Of a stretch of DNA of 64,000 nt, positions 49,101-58,055 are shown one piece after another (position 1 is the first letter of the stretch; the number at the start of each line of letters is the position of its first letter). Made by a program: the position numbers and the translations under genes. A model generated the notes under the pieces. The model was given only the letters and a program-made list of their open reading frames with translations. It was not told the origin of the DNA and searched no databases. Source of the DNA: Planotetraspora phitsanulokensis (GTDB lineage Bacteria; Actinomycetota; Actinomycetes; Streptosporangiales; Streptosporangiaceae); the NCBI RefSeq assembly GCF_016863295.1, contig NZ_BOOP01000031.1, forward strand, positions 62,001 to 126,000, read 5' to 3'.

Positions 49101-49516
49101 CCGAGAGCCGCGACTCGCGCGCTCGCCGTGGGCCGCACGATCACCGGAAGCTCCGCGGTGGTGGCGTCGTCGTAGCCGTCGTGGATCAGCGTGGTGACGT
49201 CGAAGAGCGCCGGGTCGAGGACCGAGCCGACCTGCGCCGCCACGCGCGCGGGGACGACCCGCACGTGCCCGTCGGGGCCGCAGCTCTTCCGGATCACCCC
49301 GCTGGGGTCGGCGGGCCGCACGGTGACCTTGGGACAGCCGGAACCGGTGGTCACGACGGTGACCTCGTCACCCGTCAGGAGGGTGACGGTGTACGTCTTC
49401 CCGCCGTCGGGGGCTCCGGCGGCGGGGTGGGCCGCCGCCGGGTGGCCTGGCACAGAGTTCAGCACCGTGGCCGTGACGGTGAGCGCCAGTAGCGCCCACC
49501 GCGTTTTCTTGAGCAT
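46106..49516 (-). CDS. Large secreted subtilisin-family protease (S8)
   Basis: A 1136-residue exported protease. Signal peptide at residues 1-30 (WALLALTVTATVLNSVPGHP). Propeptide to ~180. A pentapeptide-like segment (T-A-L-G-A repeated, ~185-222) then precedes the S8 domain, with Asp250 in VAVLDTG, His283 in GHGTHVA, Asn in AAGNTGG and the Ser in SSGTSMATPHVAGAA. The C-terminal ~600 residues are beta-rich adhesion-like domains. ATG 49516 lies 5 nt behind GGGAG. Expected to digest extracellular proteins or process secreted proteins; it stands alone. Confidence 0.93.
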   Translation of the reverse strand: MLKKTRWALLALTVTATVLNSVPGHPAAAHPAAGAPDGGKTYTVTLLTGDEVTVVTTGSGCPKVTVRPADPSGVIRKSCGPDGHVRVVPARVAAQVGSVLDPALFDVTTLIHDGYDDATTAELPVIVRPTASARVAALGGVRPLPSIGAVAGHIPKKGAATAKLAASPLLAGATKVWLDRKVEATALDTSGLGTTALGATALASTALGATALGTTGFGATGLDRNLSQVAAPQAWKSGYTGKGARVAVLDTGADFTHPDLAGRVVDRADFTVDGGDAVDHKGHGTHVAATIAGTGAASHGERRGVAPDARLLVGKVLGDDGFGTDSQIIAGMEWAASRADVVNMSLGGTDPSDGTDPLSLAVDALTEQTGALFVIAAGNTGGAVTSPGAAAGALTVGAVDGSDRLADFSSRGPLMNTRAAKPELVAPGVDIVAARAAGTTLGPPVDAYYVSSSGTSMATPHVAGAAALLAQRHPEWKADRLKAALVGAADPLPGADPYAVGAGRLNAARALSGPVSDQPVVALGTFRHPQSGTAEAELGWTGDPSPAAVTLDLGVTVADHVGRAGPRGAASLSANRVRLSRGMPGGTTLRIARSAFTGEPGLYTATVTARTTGGKLVASTPVTFYVEPPSYDLTINTVDMPDMSPTASDWVNVLVTNLDDPLMYGGGAFLSPGETATLRVPAGRYAVTGAYSAYDPETSEQWGTFVGDTDVTVGADRTMKLDPAQAKRVTASVDGVPTRTTTADFTYMQTSRGGLTWYDVVSGWGEKASLSIGQLRRPGIGSIRAYTAFGLESPENTAAPYHYDLIRQFGDGVPADPAYRVTKAEQAGLARIDQRFSQMDSPGMVTSLRRYGYTPDGWYLTQNRTYDLPAARTDYVSPGFLWQDEGIYGSLLAQEGARSYPPGSRQAKVWARQPLHSDWYDDPAGAEYGCASPPARTRGNLHVDLVMLTDRHQRADCLAGGTIGVTRTLSLHRDGKLVGEQAATRADFAVPEKAADYRLTLDVATGLVLPVSTRVTTSWTFRSAGPSGTGSVPLPLLSVDYALPLDPANHPTGAQAAFSVRQAAGVPAQRITSFQVWSSTDDGATWRPARVHADGDVYQADLPAAASGQAVSLRVKAAAGGGSGIDQTIIRAYRAG
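48851..48964. repeat. Imperfect 15-bp tandem repeat inside the subtilase gene
   Basis: Seven to eight copies of a 15-bp unit encode T-A-L-G-A-type pentapeptides between propeptide and catalytic domain. Copies differ by single bases. The reading frame is preserved, so copy number could vary without breaking the gene. Confidence 0.7.
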
Positions 49517-49755
49517 CTCGCTCCCTACTTCGGTTACTTGACCGCGTGTACGCGGCCGGGAGCAAGATATTTGTAATGTCCATTTACTCCTATATCAGGC
49601 TGGTTTCGGCTAGGAAACAGTGTCGATCAGAGCCGCCGGATCGCCTTGGGGGACGGGCATGAGGCTCCGGACGGCGGACCTTCGGTGTGGCCGTCGGGAG
49701 GCGACCGGGAGGACGTATGGGTATTTTGTCGAGAAAAAGGCGTAAAGGAGCAGTT

Positions 49756-50973
49756 ATGGGTTTCAGTCACTTGTCTAACCTCGAATGTGGGCGCTGCGGG
49801 GCCGAACACGACAGCGAGCGCCCGCAGAACCTGTGCACGAGGTGCGGGTCGCCGCTGCTCGCCCGCTACGACCTGACGGCCGTCCGCGCCTCTGTGAGAC
49901 CTGAGGAGTTCGCACGCCGTTCTCCCGACCTGTGGCGTTACCACGAACTGCTTCCTGTCAGGAGCCCGCAGACGGTGACCACCCTCGGCGAGGGGATGAC
50001 GCCGCTGTCGCCGATGACGCGGTACGGCGAGCGGATCGGCCTGCCGCGGCTTCTGATGAAGGACGAGGGACTGATCCCCACCGGGTCGTTCAAGGCCCGC
50101 GGCGCCGCGGTCGGGGTGTCCCGGGCGGCCGAGCTGGGGGTCGAGCGGCTCGCCATACCGACCAACGGCAACGCCGGCGCGGCCTGGGCCCTCTACGGCG
50201 CCCGGGCCGGACTGACGACCACCATCGTCATGCCTGTGGACGCACCGGAGATCACCCGCCGGGAGTGCGTGGCCTCCGGGGCGGACCTGCACCTGGTGGA
50301 CGGCCTGATCAGCGACGCCGGACGGATCGTCGGCGAGGTGGTGGCGGCCTCGGAGGGCCGGGTCTTCGACGCCTCGACGCTCAAGGAGCCCTATCGGATC
50401 GAGGGCAAAAAAACCATGATGCTCGAGATCGCCGAGCAGCTCGGCTGGCGGACGCCCGACGTGATCCTCTACCCGACGGGCGGCGGGGTGGGCCTGATCG
50501 GCATCCACAAGGCTCTGGGGGAGTTGCGGGAACTGGGCTGGATCTCGGGTCCGCCGCCCAGACTGGTCGCCGTCCAGGCCGAGGGGTGCGCGCCGATCGT
50601 CCGGGCGTTCGAGCAGGGGGAGCGGGAGAGCCGCTACTGGGAGGGCGCCCGGACGGTGGCGTTCGGCATCAACGTGCCCAAGCCCCTCGGCGACTTCCTC
50701 ATCCTGGACGCGCTGGCGGAGACGTCGGGGACCGCGGTCACGGTCACCGACGACGAGTTGCTCGCGGAGTTGCGTGAGGTCGCGGCGGCGGAAGGAGCGT
50801 TCGTCTGCCCGGAGGGGGCCGCGGCCTTCGCGGCGGCCCGGAAACTGCGCCGGTCGGGCTGGATCGACCCCACTGAGCAGGTGGTGGTGCTGAACACCGG
50901 AGCCGGGATCAAGTATCCGGGGACGGTCCCGGTGGACGCGCCGGTCCTGGCCGCGGACGGCCGTCTCGTCTGA
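49756..50973 (+). CDS. thrC: Threonine synthase
   Basis: A 405-residue PLP enzyme converting O-phospho-L-homoserine to threonine. N-terminal zinc-ribbon-like Cys pairs (CGRCGAEH and CTRCGSP) precede the fold-II core. The PLP lysine is in TGSFKARG; the phosphate-binding loop is TNGNAGAAW and TGGGVGLIG. These, with LGEGMTPL at the start, mark the actinobacterial class I/II-like threonine synthase subgroup. ATG 49756 is 5 nt behind AAAGGAG; a longer open frame upstream lacks a ribosome site. A strong terminator follows. Not next to hom or thrB, so it may be a second copy or serve secondary metabolism. Confidence 0.85.
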   Translation: MGFSHLSNLECGRCGAEHDSERPQNLCTRCGSPLLARYDLTAVRASVRPEEFARRSPDLWRYHELLPVRSPQTVTTLGEGMTPLSPMTRYGERIGLPRLLMKDEGLIPTGSFKARGAAVGVSRAAELGVERLAIPTNGNAGAAWALYGARAGLTTTIVMPVDAPEITRRECVASGADLHLVDGLISDAGRIVGEVVAASEGRVFDASTLKEPYRIEGKKTMMLEIAEQLGWRTPDVILYPTGGGVGLIGIHKALGELRELGWISGPPPRLVAVQAEGCAPIVRAFEQGERESRYWEGARTVAFGINVPKPLGDFLILDALAETSGTAVTVTDDELLAELREVAAAEGAFVCPEGAAAFAAARKLRRSGWIDPTEQVVVLNTGAGIKYPGTVPVDAPVLAADGRLV

Positions 50974-51009
50974 CGAGCGGACGCCCATCTCGCCTGACGA
51001 GAAGGGCAT

Positions 51010-51055
51010 GCGCCCGCCCTGGTCACCGAGTGCGCCGACCAGGGCGGGCGCTTTT
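51010..51055 (+). terminator. Strong rho-independent terminator after thrC
   Basis: GCGCCCGCCCTGGTC (51010-51024), 12-nt loop, GACCAGGGCGGGCGC (51037-51051), then TTTT. A perfect 15-bp stem with a U-tract, the clearest terminator in the window. Confidence 0.9.
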
Positions 51056-51140
51056 GTCGGTATGACGACCAGATTCCCGAATTGAAACGTTTGTGTGTCG
51101 TGGGTCTTTACATCGGCTCGCCGAATGGATTAGAACGAGA

Positions 51141-51225
51141 TTCATCCGATGTTAGCCAGACCATCACGGGCTGCGAAGCCACGCTTACGGTGAACCATGC
51201 CCAGGATGCAATGCATTCATCGGAT
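51141..51225. promoter_or_regulatory. Pair of direct repeats upstream of the glycoside-hydrolase-like gene
   Basis: TTCATCCGAT (51141-51150) and TTCATCGGAT (51216-51225) differ only at one central base and are 75 bp apart. The second is 36 nt before the start codon, a suitable place for repressor binding. Confidence 0.35.
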
Positions 51226-51260
51226 CACTGCTTCATAGTGCGTCAGCCCTGGAGGGCACT

Positions 51261-54200
51261 GTGCAGATCACCCCCCGTCGCCGGGTCCCCATCCGGCGCA
51301 CTCTCTCGCTCTGGTCGGCGCTGCTCGCCGCGCTGGCCGGGCTCGTCGTCGTCGACTCCAGTACGGCCGAGGCCGCCGCGGCGGCGACGACGGCCTGGCT
51401 GGACGGAGCGTTCCACCTTGATTCGGACGGAGTCGTCAGCCGTTCCGACCTCGTCCTCGGACAGCCGAACGTGGACCCCATCGCTTCCATGCCGCTCGGC
51501 AACGGGTCGCTGGGCGTGTCGGCGTGGGCGGCGGGCGGTTTCACCGCGCAGCTCAACCGCTCCGACACCATGCCGGACCGCAAGTCGCCCGGTCAGCTCA
51601 ACATCCCGGGCCTGTCTGTGATCACGCACGCCGCCGACTTCAGCGGGCGGCTGGACCTGACGGACGGCGTGCTGCGGGAGTCCGGCGGCGGCATGTCGCT
51701 GAAGGCGTGGGTGTCGGCGGAGAAGGACGAGCTGATCGTCGACGTCTCCGGCGCGAACCCCGACATCGCGCAGACGGCCACGATCAACCTGTGGCAGGGC
51801 CGCAAGCCGGCCGCCGCGGTGTCCGGCGCGATCGGCACGCTCGCCGAGACCTGGGTGGACGGAAATCCCTCGATCGGCAGCGGGAAGACGTTCGGCTCGC
51901 TGGCCGCCATCACCGCGGGCGGCCGGGACGTGACGGCCACCGTCGCGAGTCCCACGCAGGTGAAGGTCGCCTTCAAGCCGCACGCCGACGGCACGTTCCG
52001 CGTCGTCGTGGCGTCCCCCGGGTGGACCGGGGGCGACGCCGCCGAGACCGCGTCCACGGTGATCGGCGAGGACGCGACCGTGCGCGTGGAGAAGCTGATG
52101 CGCGCGCAGGACCGCTGGTGGAACCGCTTCTGGTCGCACACCGGCCTGGTCAGGATGGACTCGGCGGACGGCAGGGCCGCGTACATCGAGAACCTGCGCA
52201 CGCTCTACCTCTACGAGGAAGCGGCCTCCATGAAGGAGGGCATCTACCCCGGCAGCCAGGCCGGCGAGGCGGACATGTTCGCCTGGAACAAGGACACCCA
52301 GACCTGGACGCCGTCGGCGTACTGGCTGTGGAACCTGCGCACGCAGATCGCGGCGAACATGAGCTCGGGCAACTACCACCTGAACAAGCCGATCTTCGAC
52401 ATGTACTCCGACGACCTGGCCGACATCGAGGCCTGGACCAAGCTCGCGATGGGCGGCCTGCCCGGCGCCTGTGTGTCGGAGACCATGCGCTTCAACGGCA
52501 ACGGCATCGAGATCAACGGCAACGGCAGCTGCAGCCAGGCGAGCGCTCCCAACTGGAACGCGCTGAACATCACCAGCGGCCCCGAGGTCGCCATGTACAT
52601 GTGGCAGCAGTACCAGGCCACCGGCGACCGCAAGATGCTGAAGAAGTACTGGCCGTTCATCAAGTCCACCGCGGTGTTCCTGCTCGCGTACCAGAAGGTG
52701 GGCGCGGACGGCCTGCTGCACGCCAACGCGAACGCGCACGAGACCCAGTGGTCGGTCAACGACCCGACCACCGACATCGCCGCCGACCTCGTGCTCTTCC
52801 CGATCATCGAGCAGGCCGCGAAGGAGCTCGGCACCGACAAGAAGGCCGACGCCGACCTGGTCCAGCAGGCCAGGAAGGCCCTGACGCAGATCCCGCCGTA
52901 CCCGCGGACCGACCAGGCCACCCGTACGCAGCTGCTGAACCCGCACTACACCGCGGCCGAGACGGAGGCCGCCGACGCGACCGGCACCGACATGATCGCC
53001 ATCTCCTACGAGCCCGCCGCGGCGCGCAGGAACGGCGAGAACATCGAGCTCGAGCCGCTCTGGCCGTGGAACACGGTGAGCGACCAGGACGCGAACCTGT
53101 TCGCCCTCGAGCAGCGCAGCTACGCCCACCGGCCCAACAAGGGCGGCAACGACTGGACGATGGACGCGATCCACGCGGCGAGGCTGCAGAACGCCGCCGA
53201 GGTGCGTGACAACCTGATCTCGATCACCCAGGGGCACCAGGTGTACCCGAACGGGTTCGCCGACCTCGGCAACACCGTCGGCTACCAGCCCTACATCGAG
53301 CAGGCTTCCGGCGTCGCGACCGCGGTGAACGAGGCGCTCGCGCAGGACTACGACGGCATCATCCGCTTCGCGCCCGCGTGGCCGTCCGACTGGGACGTCA
53401 GCGGCAGCGTCTACATCCGGGACAAGGGCAAGGTCGACGTCCAGGTGCAGGGCGGCCGCCTCGTCACCGCCGCGATCGAGGCCGGGGCCACCGGCACGCT
53501 GCGGGTCAAGAACCCGTGGCCGGGGCAGCAGGTCGAGGTCGTCGACGGCAAGCACGGCCGCAAGGTGGTGGCGTCCGGCAGCCAGGACATCCTGAACGTC
53601 CCGGTGAAGTCGGGCAAGACCTACCTCGTGCAGCAGGTCTCCGCGCCCACGACCGAGCTTCCGTACGCGGAGGTCACCGGCAGCGCGGCGACCGCGGCGA
53701 AGCACCTGGGCAAGGTGCAACTCGGCCTCGACGCGACCGCGCAGTCCGGCACCGCCACGGTCGGCACGGTCCTCGGCGGCGCCAACCGCGGGTACGGCCT
53801 GACCCAGGTCGACTACAGCGGCTCGGCCGGCGCCACCACGACGGCCGGGGACGTGAGCGGCCTGACGGCGCGCACCACCGGCGCCGGCGACGACGGCAGC
53901 GACATGTACTTCGATGTCGGCGACGACGTGGCCGCGACCGGCGCGTACGACGGCAAGGTGACGGTGTCCTACTTCGACACCGGCACGGGCGACGTCTCCG
54001 TGCAGGTGGACGCGGGACCCCAGGACCGCTACCACGTCGCCGGCGTCATCACGCTGACCGGCAGCGGCACCTGGAAGACCGCCGAGGTGCCCTTCACCGG
54101 CGCCTACTTCGGCGGGCTGCAGAACGCGGGAGCCGACCTGCGGCTGCACGCCGGCCACCCGATCACCGTGCACAGCGCGGGCGTGACCGTGACCGGGCCC

Positions 54201-55241
54201 TGGGTGCCGAACAGGCGCGCGTTCCCGCCGGCGCCGGCGATCACCACCCCGCGTGGCGGTGAGACGGTCAAGCTCGCCTCGTCCATCGCGGGCACCACGA
54301 TCCCGAATGGTGCCGTGACCGTCCGCGAGGGGCAGACCGCGCTGTGCACCGGCACGGCGGACGGCAACGGCGCCTGGAGCTGCGCTCCGAGCGGCGGGCT
54401 GACGGCCACCCGGCACACCGTGACCGCGGCGGTCGCCGACACGACCGGGCTCGCCGGTGACTCCTCGGCGGCCGTCGCCTTCGAGGCCTCCGACCTCCCG
54501 CCCGGCACGGCCCTGGTCGGCTCGGTCGTCGGACCGACCAACTACGCGTACGGGATGAGCGAGGACGAGCGGCCCTCCGGCGGCTTCGACGGGCCGACGA
54601 CCGCCTCGGTGATCGACGGTCTCACCGCGCGCACCAGCACGCAGAGCAACATCTACTTCGACATCGACGACTCGATCGCCCACGCCGGGTTCTACTCGGC
54701 GACGTTCACCATCTCCTACTACGACCAGGGCTCGGGCTCGTTCGCCGTGCACTACGACAACGGCAGCTCCGACCCGTACAAGTCGACGGCGAGCATCCCG
54801 CTGACCGGGACCAACACCTGGAAGACGGCGACGGTCAGCGCCTCCGACGCCTACTTCGGCGGCAAGCAGCACTCCGCCGCGGACTTCCGGCTCCGCAACG
54901 GGGGCGGCCAGGTGACGGTGCACAGCGTCGTCGTGAAGATCAGCGGCAACGGCGTGCCCAACGTCACCCACTTCGCCCCGCCGGTGAAGATCACCTCGCC
55001 GGAGCCGGGCGCGACCGTCACGGGCCCTGCGGCCGTCTCGGGAACGAGCGAGCCGGACGCGAAGGTGACCGTGACGGCGGAGGGGGCGCCGGTCTGCACG
55101 GCCACCGCCTCTGACGACGGCACCTGGACCTGCACAGCGTCCACCGCCCTGGCCGCAGGGCAGCACACGCTCACCGCGACGGCCGAGGACGTGACCCGCA
55201 CGCCCGCGGCGGCGGCGACCGTGGCGGTCACCGTGCAGTAG
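51261..55241 (+). CDS. Large secreted glycoside-hydrolase-like protein with repeated C-terminal modules
   Basis: A 1326-residue exported protein. Signal peptide at residues 1-40 (SLWSALLAALAGLVVVDSST). Residues ~45-300 carry VDPIASMPLGNGSLGVSAWA, typical of DUF5703/GH95-like N-terminal beta domains; ~300-800 are an (alpha/alpha)6-like region (EAASMKEGIYPGSQAGEADM, ETQWSVNDPTTDIAADLVLF). Then two copies of a ~150-residue carbohydrate-binding-like module (GSVVGPTNYAYGM... and GTVLGGANRGYGL..., each with a WKTA... YFGG motif), each followed by a bacterial Ig-like domain. GTG 51261 is behind GGAGGG. Likely cleaves a fucosylated or similar polysaccharide; substrate unproven. Confidence 0.75.
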   Translation: MQITPRRRVPIRRTLSLWSALLAALAGLVVVDSSTAEAAAAATTAWLDGAFHLDSDGVVSRSDLVLGQPNVDPIASMPLGNGSLGVSAWAAGGFTAQLNRSDTMPDRKSPGQLNIPGLSVITHAADFSGRLDLTDGVLRESGGGMSLKAWVSAEKDELIVDVSGANPDIAQTATINLWQGRKPAAAVSGAIGTLAETWVDGNPSIGSGKTFGSLAAITAGGRDVTATVASPTQVKVAFKPHADGTFRVVVASPGWTGGDAAETASTVIGEDATVRVEKLMRAQDRWWNRFWSHTGLVRMDSADGRAAYIENLRTLYLYEEAASMKEGIYPGSQAGEADMFAWNKDTQTWTPSAYWLWNLRTQIAANMSSGNYHLNKPIFDMYSDDLADIEAWTKLAMGGLPGACVSETMRFNGNGIEINGNGSCSQASAPNWNALNITSGPEVAMYMWQQYQATGDRKMLKKYWPFIKSTAVFLLAYQKVGADGLLHANANAHETQWSVNDPTTDIAADLVLFPIIEQAAKELGTDKKADADLVQQARKALTQIPPYPRTDQATRTQLLNPHYTAAETEAADATGTDMIAISYEPAAARRNGENIELEPLWPWNTVSDQDANLFALEQRSYAHRPNKGGNDWTMDAIHAARLQNAAEVRDNLISITQGHQVYPNGFADLGNTVGYQPYIEQASGVATAVNEALAQDYDGIIRFAPAWPSDWDVSGSVYIRDKGKVDVQVQGGRLVTAAIEAGATGTLRVKNPWPGQQVEVVDGKHGRKVVASGSQDILNVPVKSGKTYLVQQVSAPTTELPYAEVTGSAATAAKHLGKVQLGLDATAQSGTATVGTVLGGANRGYGLTQVDYSGSAGATTTAGDVSGLTARTTGAGDDGSDMYFDVGDDVAATGAYDGKVTVSYFDTGTGDVSVQVDAGPQDRYHVAGVITLTGSGTWKTAEVPFTGAYFGGLQNAGADLRLHAGHPITVHSAGVTVTGPWVPNRRAFPPAPAITTPRGGETVKLASSIAGTTIPNGAVTVREGQTALCTGTADGNGAWSCAPSGGLTATRHTVTAAVADTTGLAGDSSAAVAFEASDLPPGTALVGSVVGPTNYAYGMSEDERPSGGFDGPTTASVIDGLTARTSTQSNIYFDIDDSIAHAGFYSATFTISYYDQGSGSFAVHYDNGSSDPYKSTASIPLTGTNTWKTATVSASDAYFGGKQHSAADFRLRNGGGQVTVHSVVVKISGNGVPNVTHFAPPVKITSPEPGATVTGPAAVSGTSEPDAKVTVTAEGAPVCTATASDDGTWTCTASTALAAGQHTLTATAEDVTRTPAAAATVAVTVQ

Positions 55242-55252
55242 CAGTACAAGGC

Positions 55253-55334
55253 CCGTCCGGCGACCGCGGCCGCGGTCGCCGGACGGCCACAGCGTCTTCA
55301 GGCCGATGCCCCCGGAGCCCCGGGGGCATCGGCC
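55253..55334. terminator. Two large perfect hairpins between convergent genes
   Basis: 55253-55286 is a 34-bp perfect palindrome centred on GGCC. 55301-55315 and 55320-55334 form a second 15-bp stem (GGCCGATGCCCCCGG / CCGGGGGCATCGGCC, loop AGCC) that lies inside the last codons of the LuxR-type gene. Confidence 0.75.
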
Positions 55335-57982
55335 CTTGTCGTGTCTCCCCAGCGGGCGACCGGACCGTGGGCCGGCGAAGGGCCGGGGCCGGCCCCGCGG
55401 TTCATGACACGGAGGATCGCGCCCAGTTCCTCGCGCCGGTTGACGCCGATCCGCTCGTAGACGTGGACCAGAGTGTTGGCCACGGTCCGGATGGAGAGCG
55501 TGAGCCGTTCGGCGATGTCCCGGTTGCTCAGGCCGGACGCCGCCAGATGGGCGATCTCCCGCTGCCTGGCGGTCAGCTCGGGGACGGCCAGGCCGGCCAG
55601 TGCGGGAGTGCGGGCGCCGTCGCAACGACCCGCGAGCGCCCACGCCCGGGTCTCCGCGGCGCGCTCGGCCCTGACCACGCCCATGAGGCGATATCCCCGC
55701 GCCGCCTGAGCGGACGCCTCCGCCGCGTGCAGCAGCAGTCCCAGGCGCTCGAACGCCTCAGAGACCGCGTCGAGCTCCCGTGGGACGGGTCCGCCGTCGC
55801 CCATGGCCCGGGCGTGGCGGGCGAAGACCGGCGCCAGCGCGCCGCCGATCCGGCCGGCCAACCGGTCGAGCCGATCGGAGACGAGCTCGGCCGCCCCCAG
55901 CCTGACCAGGTCGTGCAGGGCGAACAACGCGTACGCGGGCAGGTCGCGCGCCGCCTCGGCGGTGCCGTGCGCCGCCGCCACCGCCCCCGTGACGTCGCCG
56001 CGTGCGGCCAGCACCCACGGTTCGGCGAGCCGGAAGGCGAACTCCGCCTGATGGCCGACCTTGAGGGCGAGCTCGTTGGAGAGGTCCATGGTCGCCTGGA
56101 CGGCGGCCACGTCACCCGTCAGCGCGTAGGCGTGCGCCAGCTCCGCCAGGCACGGCCCGGCGTGCAGGGTCCGGCCCCGCAACCCTCCCAGCCCCTGCCT
56201 GCACCACCGGATCGCCTCGGCCGGCTGCCCGCGGAGCCTGCAGACCTGCGCCCGCAGGGCGCCCGCGCCGACGACGGCACGGCTCCAACCGCCGTGGTCC
56301 TCGCCGATCCGGTATCCGATCTCGGCGTACCGCCAGGCCGCCGCGAGATCCCCGGTCATCACCGCCGCGACGGCGCCCGGGACGACGAGGGCCATCGTGA
56401 TCGTGGGCAGCGCCTCCGGAAGTCCGCCGATCGTCGCGAGAGTCCTGTCGACGAGCGCCAGGGCCTGCTCGCCCCGGCCCTCGTGGGGCAGGACGTTGGC
56501 CTCCATCGCCGCCAGTCCGATGGCCACCGCCGGGCTGGGCGGCCCCATCCGGAGGACCTGCTCGATCGTCCGCCTGGTCTGGGAGAACCTCCCCATGAAG
56601 TGCTCGATCGCGGTTCTGATGATCAGGGCGCCCTGGCGCGGCTCCGGTTCGGTCATCGCCGCGGCCGCGGACTCCAGGACCTCGCACGCCTCCTCCCCGC
56701 GGCCGTACCCCCACACGAGGTTGAGGGCGTGCACTCGCGCGAAGTCCGCGCGCGTCATGTCGTCCATCGGCTCGGCGGCGAGGCCGAGCAGCACCGCCTC
56801 GGTCTCGTCGTACCGGTCCGAGTAGGTGAGCACGCTCGCCAGCAGGACGCCCGCCGGGACCCCGCCCCCGGCCGCCAGCGCGGCGCGGCCGAGGCGGACG
56901 GCCAGTTCGAGGTCGCGGCGCGACCTCGCGGTGCGGCAGGCACGCATGAGCGGCGCGGGATCGTCCGCCGTCGCACTGTCCAGCCGCCAGACCGCGACCC
57001 GCAGCGCGTCCTCGCCGCTGTCCGATCCGGCCGCCTCGACCGCGTCCGCCAGGCGGCTCAGCACCTCGCGCGTGCGCAGCTCCCCGCATCCGGCCCGGAT
57101 CACCTCGCCGTAGAGCGGGTGCGCGAGCCGTACGGACAGGTCCTCGGGGGACACCGTGACCAGCTGCCGGTCCTCCAGCCCGCGCACCGTCTCCATCGGG
57201 GCGAGCCCGGCAAGCAGCCCGGCCGCGAGGGGCTCGCCGTAGGCGACGAATTCCAGGGCCTCGCGTTCGGCGGGGGTGATCTCACCGATGCGGCCCTCCA
57301 CCAGTTCGCGCAGCCGCGTCGTCACCGAGATCTCACCCTGCCAGCGCCACACGCCGTGCCGCTCGGCCAGCGCCGAGCTCGATTCACCGGCGAGCACGAG
57401 TTCACGCAGGAACAGCACGTTGCCGCCGCCGGCCCGCCACAACCGCCGGACCGTGGGGCCTTCCACCTCGCCGCCGAGCGCACCGGTCAGGACGCGTCCC
57501 GCCTCCTCGAGCTCGAGCGGACCGAGCTCGATCCGCTGGAGCAGGTCGTCCTTCCACAGCGCCGTCACGGCGTCGGGCGCGCGCTCACCGCTGCGTACGG
57601 TCGCCAGCACCCGGGCCCGCCCGCTGACCACCAGATGCAGCACCAGCGCGGCGGAGGCCGAATCGAGGAGGTGGGCGTCGTCCACCAGCAGCAGGGGCCT
57701 TCTCCCGGGGAGGGCGTCGGCCGCCCATCGGATCATGTTGCCCTCGGGCGGGTGCGGCGGCAGGAGATGCGCCATCGCGCCCAGGGGGATGCCGGACGCG
57801 GCGGCGGTGGCGAGGACCCGGACGAGATCGCCGGCCTCGCCCACGGCCTCGGCCGCCAGGCGGCTCTTGCCCACGCCCGCCGGCCCGGCGAGGACGGCGC
57901 CTCCGGTGCTCAGCGCCGACCGGATAGCGGCGAGCTGGGCCGCCCGGCCATGGAAAGGCCAGAGGGTTCGCACAGCGAGCAT
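55298..57982 (-). CDS. LAL-type LuxR regulator (large ATP-binding regulator)
   Basis: An 894-residue transcription factor. Residues 33-40 are Walker A (GPAGVGKS), followed by Walker B PLLLVDDAHLLD; the middle ~500 residues are helical TPR-like sensor repeats (e.g. AVGAGALRAQVCRLRGQPAE). The C-terminal LuxR helix-turn-helix is ELTARQREIAHLAASGLSNR, DIAERLTLSIRTVANTLVHV. LAL proteins bind ATP and an inducer and activate catabolic or secondary-metabolism genes. It is divergent from the APH-like kinase/amidohydrolase pair with only 73 bp between starts, so those genes are the likely target. No clear Shine-Dalgarno for ATG 57982. Confidence 0.93.
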   Translation of the reverse strand: MLAVRTLWPFHGRAAQLAAIRSALSTGGAVLAGPAGVGKSRLAAEAVGEAGDLVRVLATAAASGIPLGAMAHLLPPHPPEGNMIRWAADALPGRRPLLLVDDAHLLDSASAALVLHLVVSGRARVLATVRSGERAPDAVTALWKDDLLQRIELGPLELEEAGRVLTGALGGEVEGPTVRRLWRAGGGNVLFLRELVLAGESSSALAERHGVWRWQGEISVTTRLRELVEGRIGEITPAEREALEFVAYGEPLAAGLLAGLAPMETVRGLEDRQLVTVSPEDLSVRLAHPLYGEVIRAGCGELRTREVLSRLADAVEAAGSDSGEDALRVAVWRLDSATADDPAPLMRACRTARSRRDLELAVRLGRAALAAGGGVPAGVLLASVLTYSDRYDETEAVLLGLAAEPMDDMTRADFARVHALNLVWGYGRGEEACEVLESAAAAMTEPEPRQGALIIRTAIEHFMGRFSQTRRTIEQVLRMGPPSPAVAIGLAAMEANVLPHEGRGEQALALVDRTLATIGGLPEALPTITMALVVPGAVAAVMTGDLAAAWRYAEIGYRIGEDHGGWSRAVVGAGALRAQVCRLRGQPAEAIRWCRQGLGGLRGRTLHAGPCLAELAHAYALTGDVAAVQATMDLSNELALKVGHQAEFAFRLAEPWVLAARGDVTGAVAAAHGTAEAARDLPAYALFALHDLVRLGAAELVSDRLDRLAGRIGGALAPVFARHARAMGDGGPVPRELDAVSEAFERLGLLLHAAEASAQAARGYRLMGVVRAERAAETRAWALAGRCDGARTPALAGLAVPELTARQREIAHLAASGLSNRDIAERLTLSIRTVANTLVHVYERIGVNRREELGAILRVMNRGAGPGPSPAHGPVARWGDTTRADAPGAPGASA

Positions 57983-58055
57983 GGTAAGCCGGAGCCCGAA
58001 TCTTGAGTAGGGCCGTACTCATGCGGAACGGGGCTCGTGCCGCGACAGTCGACGC

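Noticed and set aside
51243-55643. Minus-strand open frame of 1466 codons
   Set aside because: It is antisense to the secreted glycoside-hydrolase-like gene, lacks a ribosome site and has Arg/Val/Gly/Asp-only composition typical of high-GC shadows.
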